Shown here: in pieces, positions 55,572 to 64,000 of the stretch
Layout of the letters: each line of letters starts with the position of its first letter
How positions within the stretch are numbered: position 1 is the first letter of the stretch
Assembly (NCBI RefSeq): GCF_008727925.1
Contig: NZ_VTWT01000008.1
Span: 1-64,000, forward strand
From: Adhaeribacter soli
Lineage (GTDB): Bacteria > Bacteroidota > Bacteroidia > Cytophagales > Hymenobacteraceae
DNA length: 64,000 nt
Reading direction: 5' to 3'
Notes under the pieces: generated by a model
What the model saw: the letters and a program-made list of their open reading frames with translations, nothing else
What the model was told of the DNA's origin: nothing
The model's database searches: none
Program-made: the position numbers and the translations under genes

Positions 55572-55763
55572 ATGAAAAGTAATGAAATATGTACTGGCTG
55601 TGGTTACCCTAGAGAAGAGTGCAGGTGCTTTGAGAACCAGGAGTACTTCTATGAATTAGAAAAAAGTACAATGATTAAACCTGTAATGCCTTTGTCGCAT
55701 GAGAAAGATAGCAAAGAATTACCAAGAGATAAAGACCTAGGTAAAAGCAATAAAAGTCTTTGA
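55572..55763 (+). CDS. Small zinc-ribbon-like island protein
   Basis: A 63-residue protein. The N-terminus has CTGCGYPREECRCF, a Cys-x2-Cys-x7-Cys-x-Cys pattern that could bind one zinc ion, and the rest is charged and disordered. Such one-ribbon proteins often act in nucleic-acid binding. It is the only gene in the 55386-55856 stretch, with no other evidence of function. Confidence 0.55.
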   Translation: MKSNEICTGCGYPREECRCFENQEYFYELEKSTMIKPVMPLSHEKDSKELPRDKDLGKSNKSL

Positions 55764-55856
55764 GACTGTTAGTTAAAGATTCTATTCTTTTACAAAGATC
55801 GGTTACTATCCTAACCACACGATTCATGAAATCATTTTAAAACAACTTTAAGAAAA

Positions 55857-56867
55857 ATGGAAAAGCAAATATTTATGTTGGGCTCTGGTGAGCCTGAGCC
55901 ACAACCAATAATGAGAATAGTCGAAAATGAGGAGGTAGTTGAACAAGCTACCTCTTCCGCTTTTATTGAGGCAAATACTACTGTTGTAAGCTATCAGGAG
56001 ATTCAAAAGGATCATATTATCCCAGTGTATGTCAAAGACAACGAACCCTTGATAAGCCAAGCTGATTTTATCCAGACTACCTTTGAAGCAGTTACTGATC
56101 TTTTTAAAGGAGAGCAGATATTGCAGCCACAAATCAGAGTATCACATCCTATTAAAGGTAGAATCCCAGATGCCAAGGATAAACCTGCTAACCAACTCCA
56201 GGAATGGGAGAGGACCTTATATTATGAGAGAATGATGTTTGTAATTGAGATTCCATCTGTATTGGATGTCATAGATGGTAACCAGTTAGCCCTTACAATT
56301 GGAGGGGTAAAAGCCTACAACCTGGATAACCTTTACACCAAAAAGGGGGGGATTGAACACTTTAAATTATTTATAGGGTTTCAGAATAAAGTTTGCACTA
56401 ATATGTGTGTAAGTACTGATGGGTACTTAAATGATTTAAGAGTGTCAAGCCTGGAGCAGTTAAAAAATGAAGCATACCATTTATTGGGTGCTTATAACCA
56501 GCATAGGCACTTACAGCAGATGCAAGCCTTAACTGAATATTCTCTTTCTGAACAACAGTTTGCTCAGCTTATTGGAAGGTGTAGAATGTATCAATACTTG
56601 CCGTCTGCAAACAAGAAGGAAATACCAGCTCTTTTATATGGTGATTCACAACTCAGTTTGGTTTGTAAAGACTATTATAAAAATAATAGTTTTTGCAGGG
56701 AAGAAGATGGCGGTATCAGCCTTTGGAAACTCTATAACCTGTTTACTGGAGCTAATAAATCCACCTACATTGATCAATTCTTAGATAGATCTGTTAATGC
56801 TCTTGATTTTGCTTCTCAGGTACAATGTGCATTAGATGGGGGAGCAAGTAGTTGGTTCTTAAATTAA
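55857..56867 (+). CDS. DUF3871 family protein
   Basis: A 336-residue protein. The DUF3871 pattern is recognisable: ISQADFIQTTFEAVTDLFKG, PQIRVSHPIKGRIPDAKDKP, RTLYYERMMFVIEIPS, LTIGGVKAYNLDNLY and KNKTYIDQF-type C-terminal NKSTYIDQFLDRSVNALDFA. The family is found almost only on Bacteroidota mobile elements. The function is unknown. Its terminator lies at 56903-56942. Confidence 0.85.
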   Translation: MEKQIFMLGSGEPEPQPIMRIVENEEVVEQATSSAFIEANTTVVSYQEIQKDHIIPVYVKDNEPLISQADFIQTTFEAVTDLFKGEQILQPQIRVSHPIKGRIPDAKDKPANQLQEWERTLYYERMMFVIEIPSVLDVIDGNQLALTIGGVKAYNLDNLYTKKGGIEHFKLFIGFQNKVCTNMCVSTDGYLNDLRVSSLEQLKNEAYHLLGAYNQHRHLQQMQALTEYSLSEQQFAQLIGRCRMYQYLPSANKKEIPALLYGDSQLSLVCKDYYKNNSFCREEDGGISLWKLYNLFTGANKSTYIDQFLDRSVNALDFASQVQCALDGGASSWFLN

Positions 56868-56902
56868 TATAACTTATTATATAATTCATGATTTAAATTG
56901 AG

Positions 56903-56942
56903 AAAGGGTAGGCACTCCGATTAAAAGAGACTACCCTTTACT
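56903..56942 (+). terminator. Terminator of the DUF3871 gene
   Basis: AAAGGGTAG (56903-56911) / CTACCCTTT (56931-56939) stem. It separates the element's backbone genes from the restriction/helicase cargo operon starting at 57124. Confidence 0.65.
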
Positions 56943-57123
56943 TCTCTATTTTAAATGGTATATTCGCTACTCGGAAAGCTGTTTATCGTTGATTTTGACA
57001 ACAAGTTTAACTTATTACTTTTTCACATTTCAAAGCAGCACTGTCCAAGTTAAAACCAAGCTTTGGCAGAATAGATATTTTTACATTAAGTTCAGAGATT
57101 ACCAGTAAAACATATTTCAGTAA

Positions 57124-59157
57124 ATGATCACCAAACAAGCATTGGGTAATACCCTGTTCGGCATGGCCGATATACTTAGGGATAAGGTTGAAGACTATAA
57201 AGCTTACATTCTTTCTCTGTTATTTTTTAAGCGCTTATCAGACAATTACGATTGGGAGTCTACAAAGGTGCTGAAGGAGGCTGAAGAAACCTTCGGAAAA
57301 TTGAATCAAAAACAAATTGATAAGATTTTGTTAGATGCACATGATTTTAAGATTCCAGCAAAGTGCCATTGGAAGGATGTGAGAGAAGCCTCAATGGATA
57401 AGAAGAACGATGTGCTAAACAGAGCGGTAAATTCGATTGCTGATCACAATCCTGATCTGAAAGGAGTAATTAATACAGTGCGTTGGAATGAACCTTCTCC
57501 GGATGGCTCTGGTGGGAAAAAACTACACCCTGAAGTGCTGTCATTGCTCGTAAATTACTTGGATGCAGTTGACCTCAGCAATAAAAATGCATCAGTTGAT
57601 ATATTAGGTGACGCTTATGAGTACCTTATTAAAAGGTTTGCTGACGAAAATAAAGGTGGTACAACTGCAGGGCAGTTTTATACTCCACAAGAAGTAGTAG
57701 ACATTATTGTGCGATACCTCAAACCTCAGAAGGGGCATACCGTCTATGATCCAACTTGCGGTTCGGGTGGTTTCTTGATTAATGCTGCCAAGTACATCAA
57801 GAAAACAACAGGTTCTCAAAAGAATATCCGGCTATATGGGCAGGAGGATGTTTGGAACACTTGGGCGATTTGCAATATCAACATGATCCTACATGGGTTG
57901 GATGCATCCATAAAGAAAGGCGATACTTTAAAGGATCCTAAATTTACCAAACCTGATAATGAATTGGAAATAGAGCAGTTTGATAACGTCATGGCCAATT
58001 TCCCATTCTCCCAGGAAAACTGGTGGAAAAATGGTGAGCCGAAGAAGGATAAAAAGGGAAAAGTAGTCAATAAGAAGGATGGTTCCCCACAATTGGCGTA
58101 CCCTAAAGAAGGTTTCTCTGATCCATACGAACGGTTTGAATATGGCAATCCGCCATTCTCAAATGGTGACTTTGCATTCTTGCAACATATTGTAGCTTCA
58201 ATGAAGCCTAATGGTAAAGCAGGCATTGTATGTCCGCAGGGCATACTCTTTAGGGGGCAACCTGAGAAAACGGAAGAAGAAGATGGACAAAGACGCAAAG
58301 CCGATGATGAATATTTGATCAGACGAGGTTTTTTAAAAGGGAAGGTGGAGGACGATGGTGAATTGACGGAGGCTCACAATATTGTGGATGCGATTGTGGA
58401 ATTGCCAGGTAACCTCTTTTATGGCACTACAATTCCAGGATCCATTCTTTTCCTGAACAAAAATAAAACAGAGGAACGCAAAGAAAAAGTGCTCATGGTA
58501 TATGCCGCCAAGCAAGGTTGGTATAAGGAAGAAGCCAATATGAATATCCTCTTGCCGCATGATGTACTACGCATCTCTACCATCCTTGAAAGCTGGGGTG
58601 ATTTAGAAATTGCTAAAGTTTGGATTACTGACCAGAAAGGAAGATTGCGAGGAGTTATTCAGGAAGAGCTTGATTTTAAGCTGGCTGCCCTAGATCAAGA
58701 ATACAATGAAGATTTAGAAATGCTTGAGACTAAACTAAGCACTGCCAAAGAAGCAATTTTTAAGAAGAAACAAGAAGATAAAAAGCCCACGCAATCTCAA
58801 CTTAAAGCTGTAGAATCTGCTCAGACTATTTTTGATAAAATGATCAGAGAGAAAGCAGATAAAATACAGACAGCTCACAATCTAGCTGAAAAAGAACGAA
58901 ATGCAATTGATGATGTGGAGCAGGAAATTTTAAATATGCTACAAGATCTTGAATTGCAAAAACGATATTTTGCAGTGGTTGATATGAATGAGCTTGAGGA
59001 GAATGAGTTTAATCTAAATATTCCCCGCTATGTGGAGACCTTTGAGCCAGAGGAAGAACTCGACCTAAAAGTGATAATAGAAGAGTTTAATCAAATAACT
59101 AGTTCTGAAACTAAGGCAGATTCTATACTTGCTGATTTACTTAAAACTTTGGCCTAA
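57124..59157 (+). CDS. hsdM: Type I restriction-modification N6-adenine methyltransferase subunit
   Basis: A 677-residue protein. The HsdM N-terminal helical domain (about 1-150) has DILRDKVEDYKAYILSLLFFK. The SAM-binding motif I is DPTCGSGGFLIN (Asp at about 209). The motif IV position reads MANFPFSQENWW (Asn at about 292), i.e. NFPF rather than the usual NPPF/Y; a second NPPF occurs about 55 residues later. The C-terminal ~170 residues are a coiled-coil rich extension (TAKEAIFKKKQEDKKPTQ) that contacts HsdS in family members. Its TAA overlaps the ATG of hsdS (TAATG). Methylation protects host DNA and marks self for the restriction partner. Confidence 0.93.
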   Translation: MITKQALGNTLFGMADILRDKVEDYKAYILSLLFFKRLSDNYDWESTKVLKEAEETFGKLNQKQIDKILLDAHDFKIPAKCHWKDVREASMDKKNDVLNRAVNSIADHNPDLKGVINTVRWNEPSPDGSGGKKLHPEVLSLLVNYLDAVDLSNKNASVDILGDAYEYLIKRFADENKGGTTAGQFYTPQEVVDIIVRYLKPQKGHTVYDPTCGSGGFLINAAKYIKKTTGSQKNIRLYGQEDVWNTWAICNINMILHGLDASIKKGDTLKDPKFTKPDNELEIEQFDNVMANFPFSQENWWKNGEPKKDKKGKVVNKKDGSPQLAYPKEGFSDPYERFEYGNPPFSNGDFAFLQHIVASMKPNGKAGIVCPQGILFRGQPEKTEEEDGQRRKADDEYLIRRGFLKGKVEDDGELTEAHNIVDAIVELPGNLFYGTTIPGSILFLNKNKTEERKEKVLMVYAAKQGWYKEEANMNILLPHDVLRISTILESWGDLEIAKVWITDQKGRLRGVIQEELDFKLAALDQEYNEDLEMLETKLSTAKEAIFKKKQEDKKPTQSQLKAVESAQTIFDKMIREKADKIQTAHNLAEKERNAIDDVEQEILNMLQDLELQKRYFAVVDMNELEENEFNLNIPRYVETFEPEEELDLKVIIEEFNQITSSETKADSILADLLKTLA

Positions 59158-60566
59158 TGGAAAATAGCAAGACAGTGATCAATTCTTCATACTATCATAA
59201 GAAGCTTGGACAAGTACCAACAGATTGGGATATTACAAGTATTGGAGAAAGTTTTGATTTCTTTCCAACTTCTTCATTCTCAAGAGAAAAGCTAAACGAC
59301 ATTGATGGATGCGGATATGTACATTATGGAGATATACATACCAAATTTGATCGTTTTATTGATTTAGATAGAGATCAATTGCCTTTTATAGAGTTTAAAC
59401 TTGCAGAAAAATATACTAAGATTCTAGATGGTGATTTAATTATTTCTGATGCTTCTGAAGATTATGAGGGCGTTGGAAAAGCAGTAGAAGTAATAAATAC
59501 CAGAGAGAGATGTTTGATATCAGGTCTCCATACATTACATCTGAGGCAAAAGAATGGGGATTTTATCATTGGATTCCCTGGATATTTATTAAGTCATGAA
59601 AAAGTGAGACTTAATATTCTTAGATCAGCGACTGGTATAAAAGTATATAGTGTGTCGAAAACTGAACTCAAGCGCATAGAAATCCCAATACCATCTATCC
59701 CAGAACAAACAGCGATACTTAGCATTCTACTTAAAATAGATAAAGCTATTGTTGCTACGGAAACTACCATTAAAGCAGCAGAAAAGCTTAAAAAGGTTCT
59801 GATGCAAAACCTCTTAACCGGTAAGCTAAAACCAGACGGTACTTGGCGTAATGAAAATGATTTAAAGATTACAAAATATGGATTTGCTGCAAAGGAATGG
59901 TTGTATTGTCAAATAAAGGATCTAATTAAGGAAGGTTATATAGTTCAAGTACAAGATGGTAATCATGGAGAGTCACATCCAGTGTCTGCCGAATTTGTAG
60001 AAGAAGGGATCCCATTTGTAATGGCAAGCGATATTTCGGAAGGCTTTGTTGATCTAATAAATTCAAAGAAGATTACTAAACAAAGAGCCGACAAATTGAG
60101 GATAGGTTTTGCTAAGAATGGGGATGTTCTTTTGTCTCACAAGGCTTCTATTGGATATACATGTATTGTTCAAGAAGCAGATCCATATATAATGTTGACT
60201 CCGCAGGTAACATATTATAGGGTGAATCCTGATTTAATTCTTCCCGAGTATCTACATTGCTTCTTTCAACTTTATTCTTTTCAACAAATTTTAGAGGCCT
60301 ACGCTAAACAATCCACACGCAACTATATAGGCATAACTAATCAGAAAAAACTTTGGATTTACTTGCCTACTTCTATTGAAGAACAAAGAGAAATTACTAA
60401 ACCTATTAGTAATGTCGATGAAAAGATCCTTTTAAAGAAACAAAAAATCAAAAAGCTCCAAAAACTCAAAAAAGCAATGATGCAAAATCTCTTAACTGGT
60501 AAGGTAAGACTATCGATGGAGTTGATTAGGAAGTTACACGAGCAGGTTGAGGTAGCTTATGTCTAA
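59157..60566 (+). CDS. hsdS: Type I restriction-modification specificity subunit
   Basis: A 469-residue protein. Two target-recognition domains (about 15-180 and 235-425) each end in a conserved helix: LKKVLMQNLLTGKLKPDG at about residue 215 and LKKAMMQNLLTGKVRL near the end. The DNA repeats behind these helices (ATGCAAAACCTCTTAACCGG at 59802 and ATGCAAAATCTCTTAACTGG at 60480) match in 18 of 20 bases and could recombine to swap specificity. HsdS sets the DNA target of methylation and cleavage. It is translationally coupled to hsdM by TAATG and overlaps the next gene by 8 bases. Confidence 0.93.
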   Translation: MENSKTVINSSYYHKKLGQVPTDWDITSIGESFDFFPTSSFSREKLNDIDGCGYVHYGDIHTKFDRFIDLDRDQLPFIEFKLAEKYTKILDGDLIISDASEDYEGVGKAVEVINTRERCLISGLHTLHLRQKNGDFIIGFPGYLLSHEKVRLNILRSATGIKVYSVSKTELKRIEIPIPSIPEQTAILSILLKIDKAIVATETTIKAAEKLKKVLMQNLLTGKLKPDGTWRNENDLKITKYGFAAKEWLYCQIKDLIKEGYIVQVQDGNHGESHPVSAEFVEEGIPFVMASDISEGFVDLINSKKITKQRADKLRIGFAKNGDVLLSHKASIGYTCIVQEADPYIMLTPQVTYYRVNPDLILPEYLHCFFQLYSFQQILEAYAKQSTRNYIGITNQKKLWIYLPTSIEEQREITKPISNVDEKILLKKQKIKKLQKLKKAMMQNLLTGKVRLSMELIRKLHEQVEVAYV

Positions 60567-61815
60567 GAGAGAAATCTCCGATCTTGATTTGAAGGTTAAG
60601 CTCACAAATGAATATTTAAAGAACGGTGGCGTTGAGAAAATCCGTTCTATTGGGCTGCTAGAAGATCTCTTAAAAGTAAAGGCTGGATCCGATGGCAAGG
60701 TGGACCCAGATACAGTAAGCACAAGGGTAAATGCCTTTATGCTTGCTATTTTAGGAGATCATTTAATGCCACCTTTTTATGATCCTGAATATATATCAGA
60801 ATACAAATCAACGCTTCAAAAGTCAAACAGTTTCGCTCAGGTAAATATTGATACTCAAGAGCATTTTGATAAGATTTATGAGGAATATAGGGCTGCTGAA
60901 GATATATTATTTAGAGGGCAAAGAGAAGCTAAATGGCGGCTATACAGTAGGCTGCAGCGGGATTGGATAATAGAGAAGCTCCACAAAAATGGTAGCTATC
61001 AATCACTTTTAGAACGAATGGTTAAGCTAGGTAAAGAAGAATACGGCTTGAAAATTCAAGAGCTGCTTCAGGCTAACCATATCGATTCTACCAACTCTAT
61101 AGCTGTGTTGGCATATTTACAACATCATGGATGCCCCACCCCCTTGCTTGATTGGACATATCGTTTTCAGAATGCTTTATATTTCGCACTTGATGGTTTA
61201 CAACCAGGAGCAGGCGTAGTTGAAATAGAGGATTATTGTAGTGTTTACTATATTGAAGAGAAATATTTTGAGAGCAGTAGTTTAAGAAATATCATATCAG
61301 AGAGCTTAGATTCACTAGAAGCAGCAGAATTACAGCGCTTGATAGATCACTTTTCTAAAGGAAATGAAAAGAAGAGAGAAGCAATGCAAAGACATTTTGC
61401 TGGTAGAAAGGTTTTTGATCGAAGCAGAATTAATGGATCAGGGCTAATCTCTCATATGACACAAATTGAACATCTTATTAACTTTCCCTTAAGCTATTTT
61501 AGCGATAAAGATAAGAATACAGGTGTTCTTTTTTCTCTTAATAATAACAAGAACATAATAAACCAAGTTGGAGTGTTTACCTGGAATGCTCATCCTGTTA
61601 AACCACTGGAGATGGTAGCGGATGAACAATTTAATGAGGAGAAAACTGCAGAAGAATCTAACGATTATAGTTTTTGCTACTGCTTTAACATCAACAAAAA
61701 GCTATCGCCATATATTAGGAAACGTTTGGAAACAGATGGAATAACAAAAGATTTTATATATTCAACCCCTGATATAAGTACTTGGGATATTTTTGAAAAA
61801 TGTAAATCGAATTAA
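60559..61815 (+). CDS. FRG-domain protein within the type I operon
   Basis: A 418-residue protein. The FRG domain (about 110-235) has the name-giving ILFRGQREAKWRLYSRLQRD and LAYLQHHGCPTPLLDWTYRF-QNALYFAL. The N-terminal ~100 residues are helical. FRG-domain proteins are widespread in bacterial defence and toxin contexts, but the activity is not settled. Here the gene overlaps hsdS by 8 bases and is followed 3 bases later by the helicase gene, so it is a built-in member of the operon rather than a neighbour by chance. Confidence 0.88.
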   Translation: MSKREISDLDLKVKLTNEYLKNGGVEKIRSIGLLEDLLKVKAGSDGKVDPDTVSTRVNAFMLAILGDHLMPPFYDPEYISEYKSTLQKSNSFAQVNIDTQEHFDKIYEEYRAAEDILFRGQREAKWRLYSRLQRDWIIEKLHKNGSYQSLLERMVKLGKEEYGLKIQELLQANHIDSTNSIAVLAYLQHHGCPTPLLDWTYRFQNALYFALDGLQPGAGVVEIEDYCSVYYIEEKYFESSSLRNIISESLDSLEAAELQRLIDHFSKGNEKKREAMQRHFAGRKVFDRSRINGSGLISHMTQIEHLINFPLSYFSDKDKNTGVLFSLNNNKNIINQVGVFTWNAHPVKPLEMVADEQFNEEKTAEESNDYSFCYCFNINKKLSPYIRKRLETDGITKDFIYSTPDISTWDIFEKCKSN

Positions 61816-61818
61816 CTT

Positions 61819-64000
61819 ATGCACATAACTATACGCTTAGCTTGGCATAGCAATGGATGGAATGGAAAGGTTTGCAGCAATCCAGAGGAGAATACTTACT
61901 GCATTGGGCAACAATCTTATCCTGGCGATTACATTAAAGGAGCCATTGAATTAGCAAAAAAGAATAATCCTAGTTTGAAAGCTAAGCCATGCCTAACTGC
62001 AGAAGGCATACCAGTTTGTGGATTTAGCATAAATGCATTTGGGGGAAATAAGACAAAGGCAGCAATCAATCCTCCAACTTGGTTTAACAAAGAAGCTAGA
62101 CCAGCTCTAATTGACATACCTGAATCTACGGTCTGCATTTGGAACTATGAAGGTATGTATAGTGATGATGTAAACCGTGAGCCAGGCAAAGGTCAAAAGT
62201 ATGATTATAACCAAAGGCTTAAAAATGCCAATGACTACTTTGACCGCCTTAGACAAACAGAAGGCAAGTCACTATTATTTTATTATGCCAACTATAGTAA
62301 TCCTTTTAGCGAAGATGAGCAGCAAAATTACGTGATAGTAGGAGTTTCTCGTCTGAAGAAAGTTGGTAAGATTCATTATTATGATGGCGTAAGTGAAGAG
62401 ATTAAAAAGAAATATGCAGGAGGTTTTGTCTGGCAAATGCCGGTTTCTTCAAACTACCCTGATGAGGGTTTTGTGATACCGTATCACAAGTATATGGATC
62501 GTCCAGAAGTGCTTGAACGAATTCTACTTGTGCCTGATAATAAAAGGAATTTTAAATATGCTACTCGTGAGGTTCCTGATGATGACGCTTTAGCATTAGT
62601 AGAAAGGATGATTGAAATAGCATCATTCTTAATCGAATTGGGTGATGATTCTCAGAATTGGGTTGAACGCAGAAAATGGCTGCTTTCCCTTTTTTCTGAT
62701 TTGTGGAAGAAACGAGGTGCGTATCCTGGATTGCCACAAATGCTTTCGATAGTAGGGTTTGAAGAAGCTATTGAATTTTACAAAGAACAGACTCGAAATC
62801 AATTAGACAAGGAAGCGTATAAGCAGCTAAATGAGTTACTAATTGGAAATATAAAAACTATAGAGGGGCTACGTGTTTCTTCTCAAAAATTAGCTGAAGT
62901 TAAACGTAACTGGAAACTAAGAGAGGCTGATGAACAAGAATTGCTTTTACAGTTTATTCCTCGGTTTGCTCTATCTGTAAATCAAATAAAGAATATACTG
63001 CAACCTGCAAGAGAAAGCAATAGTTTGTATTGTTCACTCACTGATATTTCTCAGAACCCCTATTTACTTTGCGAGCAATATGTAGGGGATAATGATGATG
63101 ATATCATTTCATTTCATTCTATCGATCATGGAATCCTTCCTAATCCGGAGTTAGGTTTAGAACCAATTTTTACCAAGAATTCTGCAGAGCGTTTTAGAGC
63201 TTTATGTGTAGAGGTTTTGAAGCGTGAGAATATTCATTCCTTTGTTTCGCAAACCAATGTTTTATTCAACCTTAATCAACGGTTAAGCTATTTGCCTGAG
63301 TGGAAAAACCACCAGTTTACTCCTAGGTATTTTGATGTAGATGCCGAATTCATTGAACAGGCAATTACTATTAGAAAACATGAAGGTGGAGAAAATTATT
63401 TGTATTTGAACTCTGTAAGGGAGGATGAGAAGCTAATTTTTTCTACCATAAAGAATATTAATACTGAAGATATTCAGCTCAGGGTCACAATAGATGAAGA
63501 TCATTTTTATCATTTACTCAAAGACCCTAATAGCTCTTTGAACGAGAAGGCTCCTAAGGAGTATGATAAAGCCCTAAAAGGGCAAGCTAAAGTTTGTGTA
63601 AAAGTATTTACAAAACCAGTTTGCATTATTTCAGGTGCTGCTGGGACAGGAAAAACTACGATTCTCAAGTCAATTATTCGGAGCATAGAAAAGGCACATG
63701 GGATAGGCACAGGTATAATTTTACTAGCTCCTACAGGAAAGGCCTCAGTAAGAATGTCTGAAAAGACAGTGAAGAAATCATCTACGATTCATTCTTTTCT
63801 AGCTGGAAATGGTTGGCTTAATGATAATTTTACTTTTAAACGATATGGAAAAGAAGTAGATACAATCTCAACACTTATTATAGATGAGTGTTCTATGATA
63901 GATCTTTCTCTATTTGCTACATTGTTCAAAAGCATCAATTGGAATAGCATACAGCGCTTAATCTTAGTGGGTGACCCAAATCAGTTGCCTCCCATTGGGC
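61819..64000 (+). CDS. RecD2-like SF1 helicase with novel N-terminal region (3'-truncated by window)
   Basis: The frame is open from ATG 61819 to the right edge (727 codons), so the end is missing. The first ~560 residues are unfamiliar. They hold a Cys pattern C19-x8-C28-x29-C58-x8-C67 in a WHSNGWNGKVC / NPEENTYC setting that might bind a metal or iron-sulfur cluster (inference). The segment NPYLLCEQYVGD (about 415) resembles the helix-hairpin-helix region of RecD2. The helicase core then begins: Walker A SGAAGTGKTT at about 605-614, LLAPTGKASVRM, Walker B LIIDECSMID at about 687-696, and VGDPNQLPPIG at about 717-727. The start is 3 bases after the FRG stop codon. Expected role: DNA unwinding for the operon's defence function (inference). 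Confidence 0.85.
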   Translation, partial: MHITIRLAWHSNGWNGKVCSNPEENTYCIGQQSYPGDYIKGAIELAKKNNPSLKAKPCLTAEGIPVCGFSINAFGGNKTKAAINPPTWFNKEARPALIDIPESTVCIWNYEGMYSDDVNREPGKGQKYDYNQRLKNANDYFDRLRQTEGKSLLFYYANYSNPFSEDEQQNYVIVGVSRLKKVGKIHYYDGVSEEIKKKYAGGFVWQMPVSSNYPDEGFVIPYHKYMDRPEVLERILLVPDNKRNFKYATREVPDDDALALVERMIEIASFLIELGDDSQNWVERRKWLLSLFSDLWKKRGAYPGLPQMLSIVGFEEAIEFYKEQTRNQLDKEAYKQLNELLIGNIKTIEGLRVSSQKLAEVKRNWKLREADEQELLLQFIPRFALSVNQIKNILQPARESNSLYCSLTDISQNPYLLCEQYVGDNDDDIISFHSIDHGILPNPELGLEPIFTKNSAERFRALCVEVLKRENIHSFVSQTNVLFNLNQRLSYLPEWKNHQFTPRYFDVDAEFIEQAITIRKHEGGENYLYLNSVREDEKLIFSTIKNINTEDIQLRVTIDEDHFYHLLKDPNSSLNEKAPKEYDKALKGQAKVCVKVFTKPVCIISGAAGTGKTTILKSIIRSIEKAHGIGTGIILLAPTGKASVRMSEKTVKKSSTIHSFLAGNGWLNDNFTFKRYGKEVDTISTLIIDECSMIDLSLFATLFKSINWNSIQRLILVGDPNQLPPIG

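Noticed and set aside
57604-58560. Minus-strand ORFs inside hsdM
   Set aside because: They are antisense shadows; the methyltransferase frame has full motif support.

Overview
The window looks like a chromosomal segment from a member of the Bacteroidota, most likely the order Cytophagales (Hymenobacteraceae-like). The reasons are several very large secreted proteins ending in type A type-IX-secretion (T9SS) sorting domains, TAnnTTTG-type -7 promoter elements (best at 12855 and at 32351 on the minus strand), many intergenic palindromic repeats, and mid-GC housekeeping genes. The genus is an inference.

Layout. 1-5532 is one giant adhesin-like gene: 147-bp tandem repeats, a cadherin-like domain, a TIG domain, Ig-like domains and a T9SS tail. 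It enters from the left and is broken by a one-base deletion and an in-frame TGA. Next come a tiny PID-CTERM-like protein, msrB, a SulP transporter, typA, a lipoprotein, a DUF1206 membrane protein, small hypotheticals, an MBL-fold hydrolase, an isoaspartyl peptidase, a DsbD-like protein, a CNNM/CBS (CorC/HlyC) protein, a beta-helix T9SS protein, a gamma-carbonic-anhydrase-like protein, a radical SAM protein, nth, a DUF2238 protein, two tandem OmpA-type proteins, accD, a class I aldolase, a sugar aminotransferase, an OmpA lipoprotein and an acyltransferase. This is ordinary core genome, interspersed with MITE-like repeats and one well-supported small-RNA candidate (about 12869-13024).

36916-48366 holds three consecutive giant T9SS-exported beta-helix paralogues. 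Their last ~1.17 kb and their terminators are nearly identical, while their N-terminal and middle modules are shuffled, which points to duplication with gene conversion. An ISAon1/ISL3-like insertion sequence follows (48492-49925), with 25-bp imperfect terminal repeats and a perfect 8-bp target duplication.

From about 50016 the composition turns AT-rich and an integrated mobile island begins. Its left edge looks like the 3' end of a minus-strand tRNA gene with its terminator. A tyrosine integrase, a weakly RteC-like protein, an excisionase-like HTH protein, a RepA-like ATPase, several small hypotheticals and a DUF3871 protein follow. The cargo is a tightly coupled operon that runs off the right end: hsdM, hsdS, an FRG-domain gene and a RecD2-like helicase gene with a large unfamiliar N-terminal region. 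Adjacent genes overlap or lie 3 bases apart. This is the best candidate in the window for an under-described system, probably a composite type I restriction-modification/anti-phage locus. No hsdR is visible before the window ends.
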